Part shown: positions 1 to 9,147 of the stretch, piece by piece
Layout of the letters: every line of letters starts with the position of its first letter
Numbering within the stretch: position 1 is the first letter of the stretch
From: Denitromonas halophila
Lineage (GTDB): Bacteria; Pseudomonadota; Gammaproteobacteria; Burkholderiales; Rhodocyclaceae
Reading direction: 5' to 3'
DNA: 64,000 nucleotides
Assembly: GCF_007625155.1 (NCBI RefSeq)
Contig: NZ_VMNK01000015.1
Span: 434,001-498,000 of the forward strand
Made by a program: the position numbers and the translations under genes
The notes under the pieces: model-generated
Database searches by the model: none
The model's input: only the letters and a program-made list of their open reading frames with translations
What the model was told of the DNA's origin: nothing

Positions 1-389
1 ATGGTCCGTCGGCCGGTGGGGCGATTACGACGGCCATGGTGTCGGCGCTGACCGGGATCCCCGTGCGGTGTGACGTGGCAATGACCGGCGAAATTACCTT
101 GCGTGGAGAGGTCTTGCCGATCGGCGGTCTCAAGGAAAAGCTGCTGGCTGCCGTGCGCGGCGGGATCACCACAGCGTTGATTCCGGAAGAAAACGTCAAG
201 GATTTGGCGGAAATGCCTGACAACATCAAGAATGCGCTGGAGATTGTGCCTGTGCGCTGGATTGATCAAGTGCTGGAGCATGCGCTGGAGCGTCGTCCTG
301 AGCCGCTGCCGCCGGCCTCTGCCGATGGCGGAGCGACGGTGTCGGATTCGGAGAAAGCGTCTGATCCGCAGAACCTGCGAGCGCACTAA
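1..389 (+). CDS. lon: Lon protease, C-terminal end (partial)
   Basis: ATP-dependent serine protease that degrades misfolded and regulatory proteins in the cytoplasm. Only the end of the proteolytic domain is in the window; the reading frame is open from base 3 and the start lies upstream. The frame reads [10 protein letters not shown] at the left edge, which holds the catalytic serine (PSAG), followed by [20 protein letters not shown], where the first lysine of GGLKEK is the catalytic base of the Lon Ser-Lys dyad. The tail after the domain (about 35 residues, rich in Pro, Ala and Glu) is ordinary for betaproteobacterial Lon. It is followed by a strong terminator and then hupB, the usual neighbour of lon. 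Confidence 0.97.
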   Translation, partial: GPSAGGAITTAMVSALTGIPVRCDVAMTGEITLRGEVLPIGGLKEKLLAAVRGGITTALIPEENVKDLAEMPDNIKNALEIVPVRWIDQVLEHALERRPEPLPPASADGGATVSDSEKASDPQNLRAH

Positions 390-404
390 GCGCTCGAAGA
401 CTGG

Positions 405-435
405 AAAACGGCCGCGTAAGCGGCCGTTTTCTTTT
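405..435 (+). terminator. Rho-independent terminator after lon
   Basis: A 10-bp perfect stem AAAACGGCCG / CGGCCGTTTT with a six-base loop (CGTAAG) is followed by CTTTT. It lies 15 bases after the lon stop codon. Confidence 0.9.
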
Positions 436-458
436 GTGCGTTTGCGCTGCACCGCGGC

Positions 459-488
459 TTGACAGTCATAAAAAGCCCACGCTATAAA
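459..488 (+). promoter_or_regulatory. Sigma-70 type promoter of hupB
   Basis: A perfect -35 box TTGACA (459-464) and a near-consensus -10 box TATAAA (483-488) are separated by 18 bases. The pair sits about 95 bases before the hupB start, so the leader is long. Confidence 0.75.
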
Positions 489-583
489 ACCTGTGCGTTA
501 CCCGCCAGCACTGCCGCGATACCGCACCGTAGTGGCGCGGAATGGTGGTTGTTGCCCATATCAAAAAACGAAAGGGGACATCC

Positions 584-856
584 GTGAATAAATCCGAACT
601 GATCGATCAAATCGCTGACCAGGCTGATCTGTCGAAAGCGGCTGCTGGCCGGGCGCTTGATGCGGCTATTGGGGCTGTGTCGACGGCGCTGAAAAAAGGC
701 GGCACGGTAACGCTCGTGGGCTTTGGTACCTTCTATGTTGGCAAGCGGGCGGCCAGAACGGGGCGTAACCCACGCACGGGTGCAGCTATCAAGATCAAAT
801 CAGCAAAAGTGCCGAAGTTTCGCGCTGGCAAAGCCCTCAAAGATGCAGTAAACTAG
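584..856 (+). CDS. hupB: DNA-binding protein HU-beta
   Basis: Small basic nucleoid protein that bends and compacts DNA as a dimer. The 90-residue product has the complete HU fold: an N-terminal helical part ([10 protein letters not shown]) and the DNA-binding arm with GFGTF (beta saddle) and the RTGRNPRTG arm tip. I chose the GTG at 584 because it gives the family's standard length and NKSEL start, and because AAAGGGGA lies 6-13 bases upstream; an ATG 42 bases further up would add a non-homologous tail. The gene lies between lon and two tRNA genes, the conserved order in this group. Confidence 0.97.
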   Translation: MNKSELIDQIADQADLSKAAAGRALDAAIGAVSTALKKGGTVTLVGFGTFYVGKRAARTGRNPRTGAAIKIKSAKVPKFRAGKALKDAVN

Positions 857-885
857 CGCGCTTTCGAGCCTCGTGGCTTGAGCGC

Positions 886-961
886 GGGTGCTTAGCTCAG
901 TTGGTAGAGCGTCGCCCTTACAAGGCGAATGTCGGCGGTTCGAACCCGTCAGCACCCACCA
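886..961 (+). tRNA. tRNA-Val (anticodon TAC)
   Basis: A 76-base cloverleaf. The acceptor stem GGGTGCT pairs with AGCACCC, the anticodon loop is CTTACAA, the T arm contains GGTTCGAACCC, and CCA is encoded. It is followed nine bases later by tRNA-Asp, so both are probably cut from one transcript. Confidence 0.97.
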
Positions 962-970
962 GCGCACAGC

Positions 971-1047
971 GGAGTGGTAGTTCAGTTGGTTAGAATACCG
1001 GCCTGTCACGCCGGGGGTCGCGGGTTCGAGTCCCGTCCACTCCGCCA
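971..1047 (+). tRNA. tRNA-Asp (anticodon GTC)
   Basis: A 77-base cloverleaf. The acceptor stem is GGAGTGG/CCACTCC, the anticodon loop CTGTCAC carries GTC, the T arm has GGTTCGAGTCC, and CCA is encoded. Confidence 0.97.
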
Positions 1048-1055
1048 GACCAAAC

Positions 1056-1084
1056 AAAGGCGAGCGTTACGTTCGCCTTTTTTT
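1056..1084 (+). terminator. Terminator after the tRNA pair
   Basis: The stem AAAGGCGA / TCGCCTTT with a short inner loop is followed directly by a run of T (TTTTTTT). It ends the hupB-tRNA or tRNA transcript before ppiD. Confidence 0.85.
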
Positions 1085-1142
1085 ATGCGAGTTTCGCTTT
1101 CGCGATACCATCCGCCTTTCAACGCTCTACTTGGTCATAAAC

Positions 1143-3047
1143 ATGTTTGAGGCAGTTCGAAACAACAAGCGCATCGCGCAAGCCATTCTCGCCCTGATCT
1201 CGGTGACGTTTGCATTCTTCGGTATCGAGTCCTATCTCAATAACAACGGCGCTGCTGGTGAGGTCGCGACGGTTGGTGGTACGCCCATCTCCGCTTACGA
1301 GTTCGAGCAGGCGGTTCGCGAGCAACAAGACCGAATTCGCGCCTCCAACGAAGGGCAGGTCGATCCGGCCACGTTCCAGGATCCGCTGTTCCGGCGCGCG
1401 GTGCTCGACAATCTCGTGAATCAGCGGCTGCTGTCGCTGTTCGCCAGCGAACACCGTTTGTCGGTGTCGGATGAGCAGTTGCGTCAGACGATTGCCGGCA
1501 TTCCCGCATTTCAGGAAGACGGTCAGTTTTCCAATGCACGCTATCAGGCCGCGTTGCGCGGCCAGGGCATGAATGATCTGAGCTTCCAGGAGCGCCTCCG
1601 CGGCGAGCTGGCCTATCAGCAAGTGCTCAGCGCCATGGGTGAGGCAGCCATGGTCCCCAAGGCGGCGGTGTCGCGTGTGCTGTCGGCGCAGCTGGAGGAG
1701 CGGACGGTGCATATGGTGCGTTTCGAACCAGAGACCTATCTCAAGTCGCTCGAGATCTCGCCGGAAGCGGCGAAGGCATACTACGAAGCAAATATCGAAA
1801 GCTATGCTGTGCCGGCGCGCGTCAAGTTGTCGTACCTCGTATTGAGTGCTGACACGCTGAAATCAAAAGTGACCGTCTCTGACGATGAACTGCGCGCCGA
1901 GTACGAGCAAACCAAGTTGAACCTCGGGTCGCCCGAGGAGCGCAAGGCACGCCATATTCTGGTTCAAGTGGCCGCCGATGCCTCCGAGGCTGACGTGGCT
2001 GCCGCAAGCAAGAAAGCAGAGGCGCTGCTGGCCGAGATCAAGGCGGACGGCTCTCGTTTTGAAGCCATCGCCAAGACCGCCTCGGATGATCCGGGTTCGT
2101 CGGCCAATGGGGGTGACCTGGGTTTCTTTGGTCGCGGCGCCATGCTCAAGCCGTTTGAAGATGCCGCGTTTTCGCTGGCGGTGGGCGAAGTGAGCGAGCT
2201 TGTTCGTTCAGATTTTGGTTTCCATATTATTCGTGTCGACGACATTCGCAAGGCGACGATCCCGTCTTTTGAGGAAGCACGCGGACAACTGGAGGCGACG
2301 CTGCGCGAGCGCGCTGCCAGCCGTCGTTTCGCGGAGTCTGCCGAGCAGTTTGCCAACCTGGTGTATGAACAGCCGGACTCTCTCGAGCCGGCGGCCAACC
2401 AGTTCGGGCTTGAAATCCGCTCGACGGAAGACTGGATCGAGAAGGGGGCCACGACGGTCGCCGGGTTCGAGTCTCCCGCCTTGGCCGAAGCGGTGTTCTC
2501 GCAGTCAGCCATTGCCAGCAAGCACAATACGGATGCGATCGATATCGGAAACAATACGATTGTTGCTGCACGTGTGACATCGCATGAGCCGGCACAGCGA
2601 CGGAGTTTCGATGAGGTAAAAGCCGAAGTCGAATCGCAGTTGCGTCAGCAACAGGCCGCAGAAGCCGCAGCGAAGGCCGGCGCAGACCAGTTGGCCGCGC
2701 TGACGAAGGGCGAGAAGGCCGACCTGAGCTGGGGCGACCCGATCAAGCTCCAGCGCGGTTTGCCGATGCTGCCGCCAAACGCGATGACTTCTGTCTTTGC
2801 TGTGGCGTCCGATAGCCTGCCGGCCTACACCGGTGTGAGCGTGCCAGGCGCAGGGTATGCGCTGTTTCGTGTGGATGCCGTCAAGAAGGTGACGATTGAC
2901 GACAAGGATCCTCGCCTGGAGACGATGACTGATCAGTACGCGCAGTTGATGGGCGCGCAGGATTTGCGCGCTTTCTTGAGTGCGTTGCGTGAGCGTTATG
3001 CGGTGAAAATCAATGCAGCTGCGCTGGCGACTGACAGCAACGGCTGA
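1143..3047 (+). CDS. ppiD: Periplasmic chaperone/peptidyl-prolyl isomerase PpiD
   Basis: Inner-membrane anchored folding factor that helps newly translocated outer-membrane proteins near the Sec exit. The 634-residue product starts with the typical [11 protein letters not shown], followed by one transmembrane segment (about 14-33), a SurA-N-like chaperone region (about 40-250), a parvulin domain (about 260-370; ARHILV...[10 protein letters not shown]...FGFHIIRV) and a long C-terminal chaperone part. Length and order match the family. The ATG at 1143 is preferred over an in-frame TTG at 1131 because family members begin MFE/MLD; no strong ribosome site is visible. It is a single gene closed by a terminator shared with fabI. 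Confidence 0.96.
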   Translation: MFEAVRNNKRIAQAILALISVTFAFFGIESYLNNNGAAGEVATVGGTPISAYEFEQAVREQQDRIRASNEGQVDPATFQDPLFRRAVLDNLVNQRLLSLFASEHRLSVSDEQLRQTIAGIPAFQEDGQFSNARYQAALRGQGMNDLSFQERLRGELAYQQVLSAMGEAAMVPKAAVSRVLSAQLEERTVHMVRFEPETYLKSLEISPEAAKAYYEANIESYAVPARVKLSYLVLSADTLKSKVTVSDDELRAEYEQTKLNLGSPEERKARHILVQVAADASEADVAAASKKAEALLAEIKADGSRFEAIAKTASDDPGSSANGGDLGFFGRGAMLKPFEDAAFSLAVGEVSELVRSDFGFHIIRVDDIRKATIPSFEEARGQLEATLRERAASRRFAESAEQFANLVYEQPDSLEPAANQFGLEIRSTEDWIEKGATTVAGFESPALAEAVFSQSAIASKHNTDAIDIGNNTIVAARVTSHEPAQRRSFDEVKAEVESQLRQQQAAEAAAKAGADQLAALTKGEKADLSWGDPIKLQRGLPMLPPNAMTSVFAVASDSLPAYTGVSVPGAGYALFRVDAVKKVTIDDKDPRLETMTDQYAQLMGAQDLRAFLSALRERYAVKINAAALATDSNG

Positions 3048-3080
3048 GACCCGCGTTTCGTTTAAGTTTTGAGCAGCTTA

Positions 3081-3112
3081 AAAAAATGCCTCCCGAGTGG
3101 GAGGCATTTTTT
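3081..3112. terminator. Bidirectional terminator between ppiD and fabI
   Basis: A perfect 14-bp palindrome AAAAAATGCCTCCC / GGGAGGCATTTTTT with loop GAGT. It has T tracts on both strands and serves the convergent ppiD and fabI. Confidence 0.92.
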
Positions 3113-3167
3113 ATGGGTGCTGAAAAAAACCAACGCGATGCGCCAGTTTTTTAGATTCTCAGGTCAA

Positions 3168-3959
3168 TCAACCTTGGTCGGGGTTGCCCAGTGCGGTGGT
3201 ATTGAAACCGCCATCGACATACATGATCTCGCCGGTGATGCCGCTGGCCAGGTCGGAGCACATGAATGCGGCCGCGTTGCCGACTTCGTCGATTGTGACG
3301 TTGCGACGCAGCGGCGCGTTGCGCTCGTTGAAGGAGAGCAGCTTGCCGAAGTTGCCAATGCCGGAGGCTGCCAGCGTCTTGATCGGGCCAGCCGACACGG
3401 CATTGACGCGCGTGCCTTCGGGGCCGAGGCAGGCGGCGAGGTAGCGTACCGAGGCTTCAAGACTGGCTTTGGCCAGACCCATGATGTTGTAGTTCGGCAT
3501 GGTGCGAACGGCGCCGAGGTAGGACAGCGTGAGCAGCGAGCCATTGCGTCCGGCCAGCAGCGGCCGCGCCGCTTTGGCCATGGCCGGGAAGCTGTAGGCA
3601 CTGATTTCCTGGGAGATGCGGAAAGCCTCACGTGACAGCCCTTCAAGGAAGTCGCCCTCGAGTGCATCGCTGGGTGCGTAGGCAATCGAGTGAACTACGC
3701 TGTCGATGCCGCCCCAGGCGTCGCCGATCTGTGAAAAGAGGTCGTCGATCTGCGTGTCGTCCTGGACGTCACACGGCAAAATCAGTTCACTGCCGAAATC
3801 GGCGGCGAGTTTGCTGACGCGTTCCTGGAAACGTTCGTTCTGATAGGCAAACGCCAACTCGGCGCCTTCGCGGTGCATTGCTCGCGCGACACCGTAGGCA
3901 ATCGACCGGTTGCTAAGCAAGCCGGTGACCAGAATTCGCTTTCCTGTGAGAAGCCCCAT
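3168..3959 (-). CDS. fabI: Enoyl-[acyl-carrier-protein] reductase (NADH)
   Basis: Catalyses the last, NADH-dependent reduction of each fatty acid elongation cycle in the cytoplasm. The 263-residue short-chain dehydrogenase fold shows the FabI form of the nucleotide loop ([14 protein letters not shown], residues 12-25), the CDV motif, the SIAYAP motif and the catalytic Tyr-x6-Lys (Y then MGLAK, about 156-163). The length is standard. It is convergent with ppiD, and I saw no second enoyl reductase nearby. This enzyme class is the triclosan target; nothing in the sequence indicates a resistance form. Confidence 0.97.
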   Translation of the reverse strand: MGLLTGKRILVTGLLSNRSIAYGVARAMHREGAELAFAYQNERFQERVSKLAADFGSELILPCDVQDDTQIDDLFSQIGDAWGGIDSVVHSIAYAPSDALEGDFLEGLSREAFRISQEISAYSFPAMAKAARPLLAGRNGSLLTLSYLGAVRTMPNYNIMGLAKASLEASVRYLAACLGPEGTRVNAVSAGPIKTLAASGIGNFGKLLSFNERNAPLRRNVTIDEVGNAAAFMCSDLASGITGEIMYVDGGFNTTALGNPDQG

Positions 3960-4282
3960 TTTTATCTAATCTCCGTTGAGCCAATCGGCGAATTATAGCC
4001 GAAGCCACACAGACCGAGGGGTTGTAGGCCGCAATCTTCGGCGAAGCGTTGAGGGGGGGGCAGGGCAAGGGGATTCGCTGCATGGCTGAGCCGCGTGAGG
4101 CCATGTGAGCCGTGCTCTCCTGCGAGCGCTTGATGCTTGTGCGGGGAGAACGCCGATGCCAGTCGTTCGCTGCTTGGGCTAAACTGCCGGCCATGCTCAA
4201 CCGCTTTCGCACAATGCGCCTCGTCCTTCGATGTCATTTGCTTCGATGCCCGCTGGCCGGCGTATCGGCAGTTATCGATACC

Positions 4283-6460
4283 GTGCGGCGAGGTGTCTCG
4301 ATCATGTGTGCGGCGGTGCTTTGTGGGGTGCTGTCGGGCTGCGGCAATGCCTGGAATGATCCGTATCCGGCGGCGGAGTCGGGCCAGAATATTCTCTATT
4401 CGGCTTTTGTTAACCGGCCGAAGCACTTCGATCCGGTGCAGTCGTATTCCGAAGACGAGGCGACCTTTCTGTACCAGATCTACGAGCCGCCGCTTCAGTA
4501 TCACTATCTGCAGCGTCCGTATGCATTGATCCCAGGCGCCGCCGCACAGATGCCTGTGCTGTATCGCTATGGCAAGGATGGCGTGCTGCTGCCTGACGGT
4601 GCGGCGGCCGCCGACGTGGCCCATACGGTGTACGAAATAAGGGTGCGCCCCGGTGTGCGTTATCAGCCTCACCCCGCATTTGCGAAAGACGCGTCGGGGC
4701 GCCCAGCCTATGTGCCAATGCCTGCTGCGGCACTTGAGGTCGCGACGGCAATTCCCGACTTCCCGCTGGTGGGGTCTCGCGAGCTGATTGCCGAGGATTT
4801 TGTCTATCAGCTCAAGCGCCTTGCACACCCCAGGCTGCATTCGCCGATCTTCGAACTGATGCGGGGGTATATCCGCGGCTTGAGTGGCCTGCACGAGGCG
4901 CTTGCGGCGGCAGCGGAGAAGGCGGGGCCGGACGCCTGGCTCGATCTGGACGAGTTTGTGCTCGATGGCGTGGAGGTGGTTGATCGCTACACCTACCGGA
5001 TTCGGGTTGAAGGCACCTATCCGCAACTGTCCTACTGGATGACGATGCCGTTTTTTGCGCCTGTGCCGCGTGAAGTCGATCGCTTTTACGCACAGCCCGG
5101 CATGGCGGAAAAGAATCTGACGCTGGACTGGTGGCCGGTGGGAACGGGCCCGTACATGCTGGTCGAGAACGATCCGAATGCGCGCATGGTGCTGGCGCGC
5201 AACCCGAACTATCGTGGCGAAACCTACCCGTGTGAAGCCGGTGATGATGATGTTGCAGCCGGCATGGTGGCCGATTGTGGCAAGGCGATTCCGTTCATTG
5301 ATCGGGCGGTGTTCTCTCGCGAAAAAGAGGGCATTCCCTACTGGAACAAATTCCTGCAGGGGTACTACGACGCTTCCGGGCTGTCGTCCGACAATTTTGA
5401 TCAGGCCGTCCAGATGGGCGGCGAGGGTGAGGTTGGACTCAGCGACGAGATGCGCGCGCAAGGGATCGAGCTGATCACCTCGGTGTCGCCCACAGTGATG
5501 TACCTGGGCTTCAACATGCTCGACCCTGTGGTCGGCGGAACCAGCGAAGCAGCGCGCAAGCTGCGCCTGGCGCTGTCGATTGCGATTGATGAAGAAGAGT
5601 TCATTTCGGTGTTTCTCAATGGCCGCGGGTCACCTGCAATGCATCCGGTGCCGCCGGGCATCTTCGGTCATGAACCCGGCGAGGCGGGCATCAATCCAAT
5701 GGTGTACGACTGGATCAATGGTGCGCCGGTGCGCAAGTCGGTCGACGTCGCGCGCAAGCTTCTGGCCGAAGCCGGTTACCCGGGCGGACGCGACGTCAAC
5801 ACGGGTGCGCCCTTGGTGATTCACCTCGATACGACCTCGTCAGGCATGGGCCAGAAGTCATACGTGAATTGGCTGACCAAGCAACTCAGGAAGATCGATC
5901 TCCAGTTGGTGGTGCGAGATTCCGACTGGAACCGCTTGCAGGACAAATTGCGCAAGGGCAACGCGCAGATGTTTTTCCTGGGCTGGAACGCCGATTACCC
6001 CGACCCGGAGAATTTCTACTTTTTGCTGTATGGCCCGCAGGGGCGGGTGGCGACGCAGGGCGAGAATGCGAGCAACTACCAAAATGCCGAGTTCGACCGA
6101 CTCTTCGAGGCCATGAAAGTGATGTCGAACGGCCCTGAGCGCCTGAGCATCATTCGCAAGATGAACCGCATTTTGCAACACGATGCGCCGTGGATCTGGG
6201 GCTTTCATCAAAAAGCGTTTGTGCTTCAGCATGGCTGGCTTAAAAACCGGAAACCGGGCGCCATCGTGCGCAACACGCTGAAGTATCAACGTATCGATAC
6301 GGTTCAGCGGAGCGAAAAACGTCTGGCCTGGAATCGGCCGGTGATCTGGCCGCTGGGCTTGATGGCCGGGTTGCTGGTGTTGATGATCTGGCCGATGGTG
6401 CGTCGGTATCGCCAGCACGAACGGCAAACGGTCCGCGTGGCCGACGCGGCGGAGGGTTGA
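4283..6460 (+). CDS. ABC transporter substrate-binding lipoprotein, oligopeptide type
   Basis: Periplasmic binding component (SBP_bac_5 / family 5) of a peptide-type ABC importer. I chose the GTG at 4283 because it gives a textbook lipoprotein signal: RRG, a short hydrophobic stretch, then the lipobox LSGC with cysteine 20. ATGs at 4193 and 4112 would give an implausibly long signal, and no clear ribosome site decides. The mature part shows family hallmarks: FDPVQSYSEDEA near the start, a YMLVENDPNARMVLARNPNY block, and NADYPDPENFYFLLYG near the end. An oddity is a second hydrophobic segment close to the C-terminus (IWPLGLMAGLLVLMIWPMV) followed by a basic tail, so the protein may be anchored at both ends. 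Three bases separate it from the first permease gene. The substrate cannot be told from sequence. Confidence 0.9.
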   Translation: MRRGVSIMCAAVLCGVLSGCGNAWNDPYPAAESGQNILYSAFVNRPKHFDPVQSYSEDEATFLYQIYEPPLQYHYLQRPYALIPGAAAQMPVLYRYGKDGVLLPDGAAAADVAHTVYEIRVRPGVRYQPHPAFAKDASGRPAYVPMPAAALEVATAIPDFPLVGSRELIAEDFVYQLKRLAHPRLHSPIFELMRGYIRGLSGLHEALAAAAEKAGPDAWLDLDEFVLDGVEVVDRYTYRIRVEGTYPQLSYWMTMPFFAPVPREVDRFYAQPGMAEKNLTLDWWPVGTGPYMLVENDPNARMVLARNPNYRGETYPCEAGDDDVAAGMVADCGKAIPFIDRAVFSREKEGIPYWNKFLQGYYDASGLSSDNFDQAVQMGGEGEVGLSDEMRAQGIELITSVSPTVMYLGFNMLDPVVGGTSEAARKLRLALSIAIDEEEFISVFLNGRGSPAMHPVPPGIFGHEPGEAGINPMVYDWINGAPVRKSVDVARKLLAEAGYPGGRDVNTGAPLVIHLDTTSSGMGQKSYVNWLTKQLRKIDLQLVVRDSDWNRLQDKLRKGNAQMFFLGWNADYPDPENFYFLLYGPQGRVATQGENASNYQNAEFDRLFEAMKVMSNGPERLSIIRKMNRILQHDAPWIWGFHQKAFVLQHGWLKNRKPGAIVRNTLKYQRIDTVQRSEKRLAWNRPVIWPLGLMAGLLVLMIWPMVRRYRQHERQTVRVADAAEG

Positions 6461-6463
6461 ACC

Positions 6464-7441
6464 ATGTGGGCCTATCTCGTCCGCCGCCTGCTGTATGCGC
6501 TGCCCATCCTGATGGGCGTCAATCTGCTGACCTTTGCCTTGTTTTTCGTGGTCAACACGCCGGACGACATGGCGCGGATGCAATTGGGCGTCAAGCGCGT
6601 CACACCCGAAGCCATCGAACGCTGGAAGGTCGAGCGCGGCTACGACAAACCTTTGTTCTTCAATGAAAGCGCCGAGGGCGGTGGGCAGTTGACTGACACC
6701 GTATTCTTCGACAAGTCACTGCGCATGTTCGTGTTCGATTTTGGCGCGGCCGACGACGGTCGGGACATCGCCCGCGAAATCCAGCAGCGCATGGGACCGT
6801 CGCTGGCCATCGCGCTGCCGACCTTTGTATTGGGCTTGTTCGTTACCGTCAGCTTCGCGCTGATGCTGGTGTTCTTCCGCGCTACGCCACTCGATTTCTG
6901 GGGCGTGGTGATGTGCGTCGCGATGATGTCGATCTCAAGCCTGTTCTACATCATCGGCGGACAGTGGTTGATATCAAAAGTCTGGCACCTGGTGCCGATC
7001 TCGGGCTACGGCGGCGGGCTGGATGCGCCGCGCTTCCTGGCTTTGCCGGTGGTGCTTGGCGTGATTGGCGGTATCGGCAGCAGCACCCGGTGGTATCGGA
7101 CCATTTTTCTTGAAGAGATCTCTCGGGATTATGTCCGGACGGCGCGCGCCAAGGGCGTGTCCGAACTGACCGTGCTGTTCCGGCATGTGCTCAAGAACGC
7201 CATGATTCCCATCCTCACCGGCGTGGTCGTGGTGATCCCCTTACTGTTCATGGGGAGCCTGATCATCGAGTCCTTCTTTGGCATTCCGGGGTTGGGGAGC
7301 TACACCATCGACGCCATTCAGGCGCAAGATTTTGCCGTGGTGCGAGCGATGGTGTTTATTGGTTCGGTGCTCTACATCGTGGGGCTGATTCTCACTGATT
7401 TGTCCTACACCCTGGTGGATCCGCGCGTGAGGTTCGAATGA
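6464..7441 (+). CDS. ABC transporter permease, DppB/OppB-like
   Basis: Inner-membrane channel subunit of the importer whose binding protein is encoded just upstream. The 325-residue protein starts MWAYLVRRLLYALPILMGV, the family's N-terminal helix, and has five or six further membrane helices. The cytoplasmic EAA loop that contacts the ATPase reads DYVRTARAKG then FRHVLKNAMIPIL. The C-terminus LTDLSYTLVDPRVRFE is the usual ending of DppB-type permeases. The stop codon originally overlapped the ATG of the next permease gene (ATGA), but an insertion now separates them by about 230 bases. Confidence 0.94.
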   Translation: MWAYLVRRLLYALPILMGVNLLTFALFFVVNTPDDMARMQLGVKRVTPEAIERWKVERGYDKPLFFNESAEGGGQLTDTVFFDKSLRMFVFDFGAADDGRDIAREIQQRMGPSLAIALPTFVLGLFVTVSFALMLVFFRATPLDFWGVVMCVAMMSISSLFYIIGGQWLISKVWHLVPISGYGGGLDAPRFLALPVVLGVIGGIGSSTRWYRTIFLEEISRDYVRTARAKGVSELTVLFRHVLKNAMIPILTGVVVVIPLLFMGSLIIESFFGIPGLGSYTIDAIQAQDFAVVRAMVFIGSVLYIVGLILTDLSYTLVDPRVRFE

Positions 7442-7681
7442 TCCTAGAAACCGCAGTTGACCGCTTGTGCCCATGAGCAAGGTATTGAACATGCGAAGCT
7501 TTTCGGCTTCGAGGTCGATCACCCGGTGGGTGATCGCGCTACGCGCCAGAGTGCGCGTCTGGGGGGCCGCCTTGCTGCGTTGCTCCCCCTTACAGCGTGC
7601 AGGCTGTGCGTCGTCGCGCCTTGCCAGACCGCCCGCCAGGCGCACACTCGGGTGCGTCCAACTACGGTTTCTAGGATGATC
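7438..7681. mobile_element. MITE-like inverted-repeat element with 6-bp target duplication
   Basis: A roughly 232-base non-coding element (7444-7675). It is bounded by near-perfect terminal inverted repeats: CCTAGAAACCGcAGTTG on the left, and CAACTaCGGTTTCTAGG on the right. It is flanked by direct repeats ATGATC at 7438-7443 and 7676-7681. Inside is a palindrome, GATCACC-CG-GTGGGTGATC-like, near 7520. It carries no ORF of its own that looks real. It sits exactly where the stop of one permease gene overlaps the start of the next, and the duplicated ATGATC restores both the TGA and the ATG. I infer mobilisation in trans by a transposase not encoded here. Confidence 0.8.
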
Positions 7682-9064
7682 GAGCACGGATTTGAAACGG
7701 TCGTGTTGTGGACCGATGCCTGCTTTTTCCTGCTGCTCGGCGCGTTCGCCGTCGGTGCGCTGCACGCCTGGCGCCGTCCGCACCTTCGTCGCTCGTGGGC
7801 GCGGGTTGGGGAGCGCCCTGCAGGCATGGCCGCCATGGTTGTGTTGTTGGTCTTTCTTCTCATCGGCATTCTCGACAGCCTGCATTTTCGCGCTGCCTTA
7901 CCGCCGACGGCGGGGCAGACGGAGACGGTCTACGCCACGGAAGTGACGAGCGTGCTGGATGTTGTCATGCACCGTCAGCGGACCGATGTCGAGCGCACCT
8001 ATTCGGCACCGCTTGCGACGCATGCCTTCGTCAAAGAGACGGTTGAACTGCCTGACGGCGGTCAGCGGCGAGACTTTCCGCGGCTGGTCCATGGTGGCGC
8101 ACATCTTGAGGATGCGGCGCAGGACCATGGCGCTGATATCGCCAGTCGTCTCATGCGAGGAGCTGCGGTGGGTGTCGGGCTCTCGCTGCTGGCCGCTGCC
8201 GTGCTGAGTGTATTTAATGGTGGTGCTGGCCGTCTGATACGCGGCCAGACGCAACTGGCCTGGCGCAGTGCCTGGCTGACCTGGTCGATTGTGGCCGTTG
8301 TGGCGGGCATGCTGCTGTCGCTGGCGCAGGGATACCACGTGTTCGGCACCGACAAGGTCGGGCAAGACGTGTTTTACCTCACCCTCAAGAGCGTGCGCAC
8401 CGCGTTGATGATCGGCACACTCACGACACTGGTGACACTCCCGCTGGCGATCGCGCTCGGTATTCTTGCCGGCTATTTCGGCGGGTGGGTTGATGATGTC
8501 ATCCAGTACCTCTACACCGTGCTCAACTCCATTCCTGGTGTGCTCTTGATTGCTGCGGCGGTGTTGATGATGCAGGTATTCATCGCAAACCACCCCGAGT
8601 GGTTTGCCACCGCGGCCGAACGATCCGATGCGCGGCTGCTGGCGTTGTGCTTCATTCTTGGCATGACCAGCTGGACCGGGTTGTGCCGTCTGCTCAGAGG
8701 CGAAACCCTGAAGCTGCGGGAACTGGAGTATGTGCAAGCGGCCCGGGCATTCGGCGTGCCCACGGTGCGCATTCTGTTGCGCCATGTACTGCCCAATCTC
8801 ATGCACATTGTGATCATCGCGTTGGTGATGGACTTTTCCGGTCTGGTGCTGGCCGAAGCCGTGTTGTCCTATGTGGGCATTGGCGTCGATCCCAACATGG
8901 CGAGCTTTGGCACGCTGATCAACGCCGCGCGCATGGAACTGGCCCGCGACCCGATGGTGTGGTGGTCCCTGGCGGCGGCGTTTGTGTTCATGTTCGTGCT
9001 GGTTCTTGCCGCTAATTTGCTTGCTGACGTAGTGCGTGACGCGTTCGATCCTCGGGCCGGCTAA
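7676..9064 (+). CDS. ABC transporter permease, DppC/OppC-like, extended N-terminus
   Basis: Second channel subunit of the peptide-type importer. The ATG at 7676 (MIEHGFETVVLW) lies in the duplicated ATGATC and restores the pre-insertion start; the frame is open further upstream through the inserted element, but that sequence is not homologous. At 462 residues it is longer than usual DppC (about 300). The first 150 residues hold two membrane helices and a long periplasmic segment before the canonical permease core, which begins around GTDKVGQDVFYLTLKSVRTAL. The EAA loop is EYVQAARAFG then RHVLPNLMHIVI. The long N-terminal region recalls YejE-type permeases. No ATPase gene follows. Confidence 0.92.
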   Translation: MIEHGFETVVLWTDACFFLLLGAFAVGALHAWRRPHLRRSWARVGERPAGMAAMVVLLVFLLIGILDSLHFRAALPPTAGQTETVYATEVTSVLDVVMHRQRTDVERTYSAPLATHAFVKETVELPDGGQRRDFPRLVHGGAHLEDAAQDHGADIASRLMRGAAVGVGLSLLAAAVLSVFNGGAGRLIRGQTQLAWRSAWLTWSIVAVVAGMLLSLAQGYHVFGTDKVGQDVFYLTLKSVRTALMIGTLTTLVTLPLAIALGILAGYFGGWVDDVIQYLYTVLNSIPGVLLIAAAVLMMQVFIANHPEWFATAAERSDARLLALCFILGMTSWTGLCRLLRGETLKLRELEYVQAARAFGVPTVRILLRHVLPNLMHIVIIALVMDFSGLVLAEAVLSYVGIGVDPNMASFGTLINAARMELARDPMVWWSLAAAFVFMFVLVLAANLLADVVRDAFDPRAG

Positions 9065-9147
9065 GCTCAGGGGACGCGCGACAGCATGGATTCGACCGTT
9101 GCCAGAGAAAGGCTGGCATTTGGTCTTACGTAAATTTGCGAGAGACA

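Noticed and set aside
3962-5461. Long minus-strand frame (499 codons) opposite the ABC binding protein
   Set aside because: It is the antisense of a recognisable binding protein gene, is rich in His and Arg as usual for GC-rich shadows, and has no family feature.
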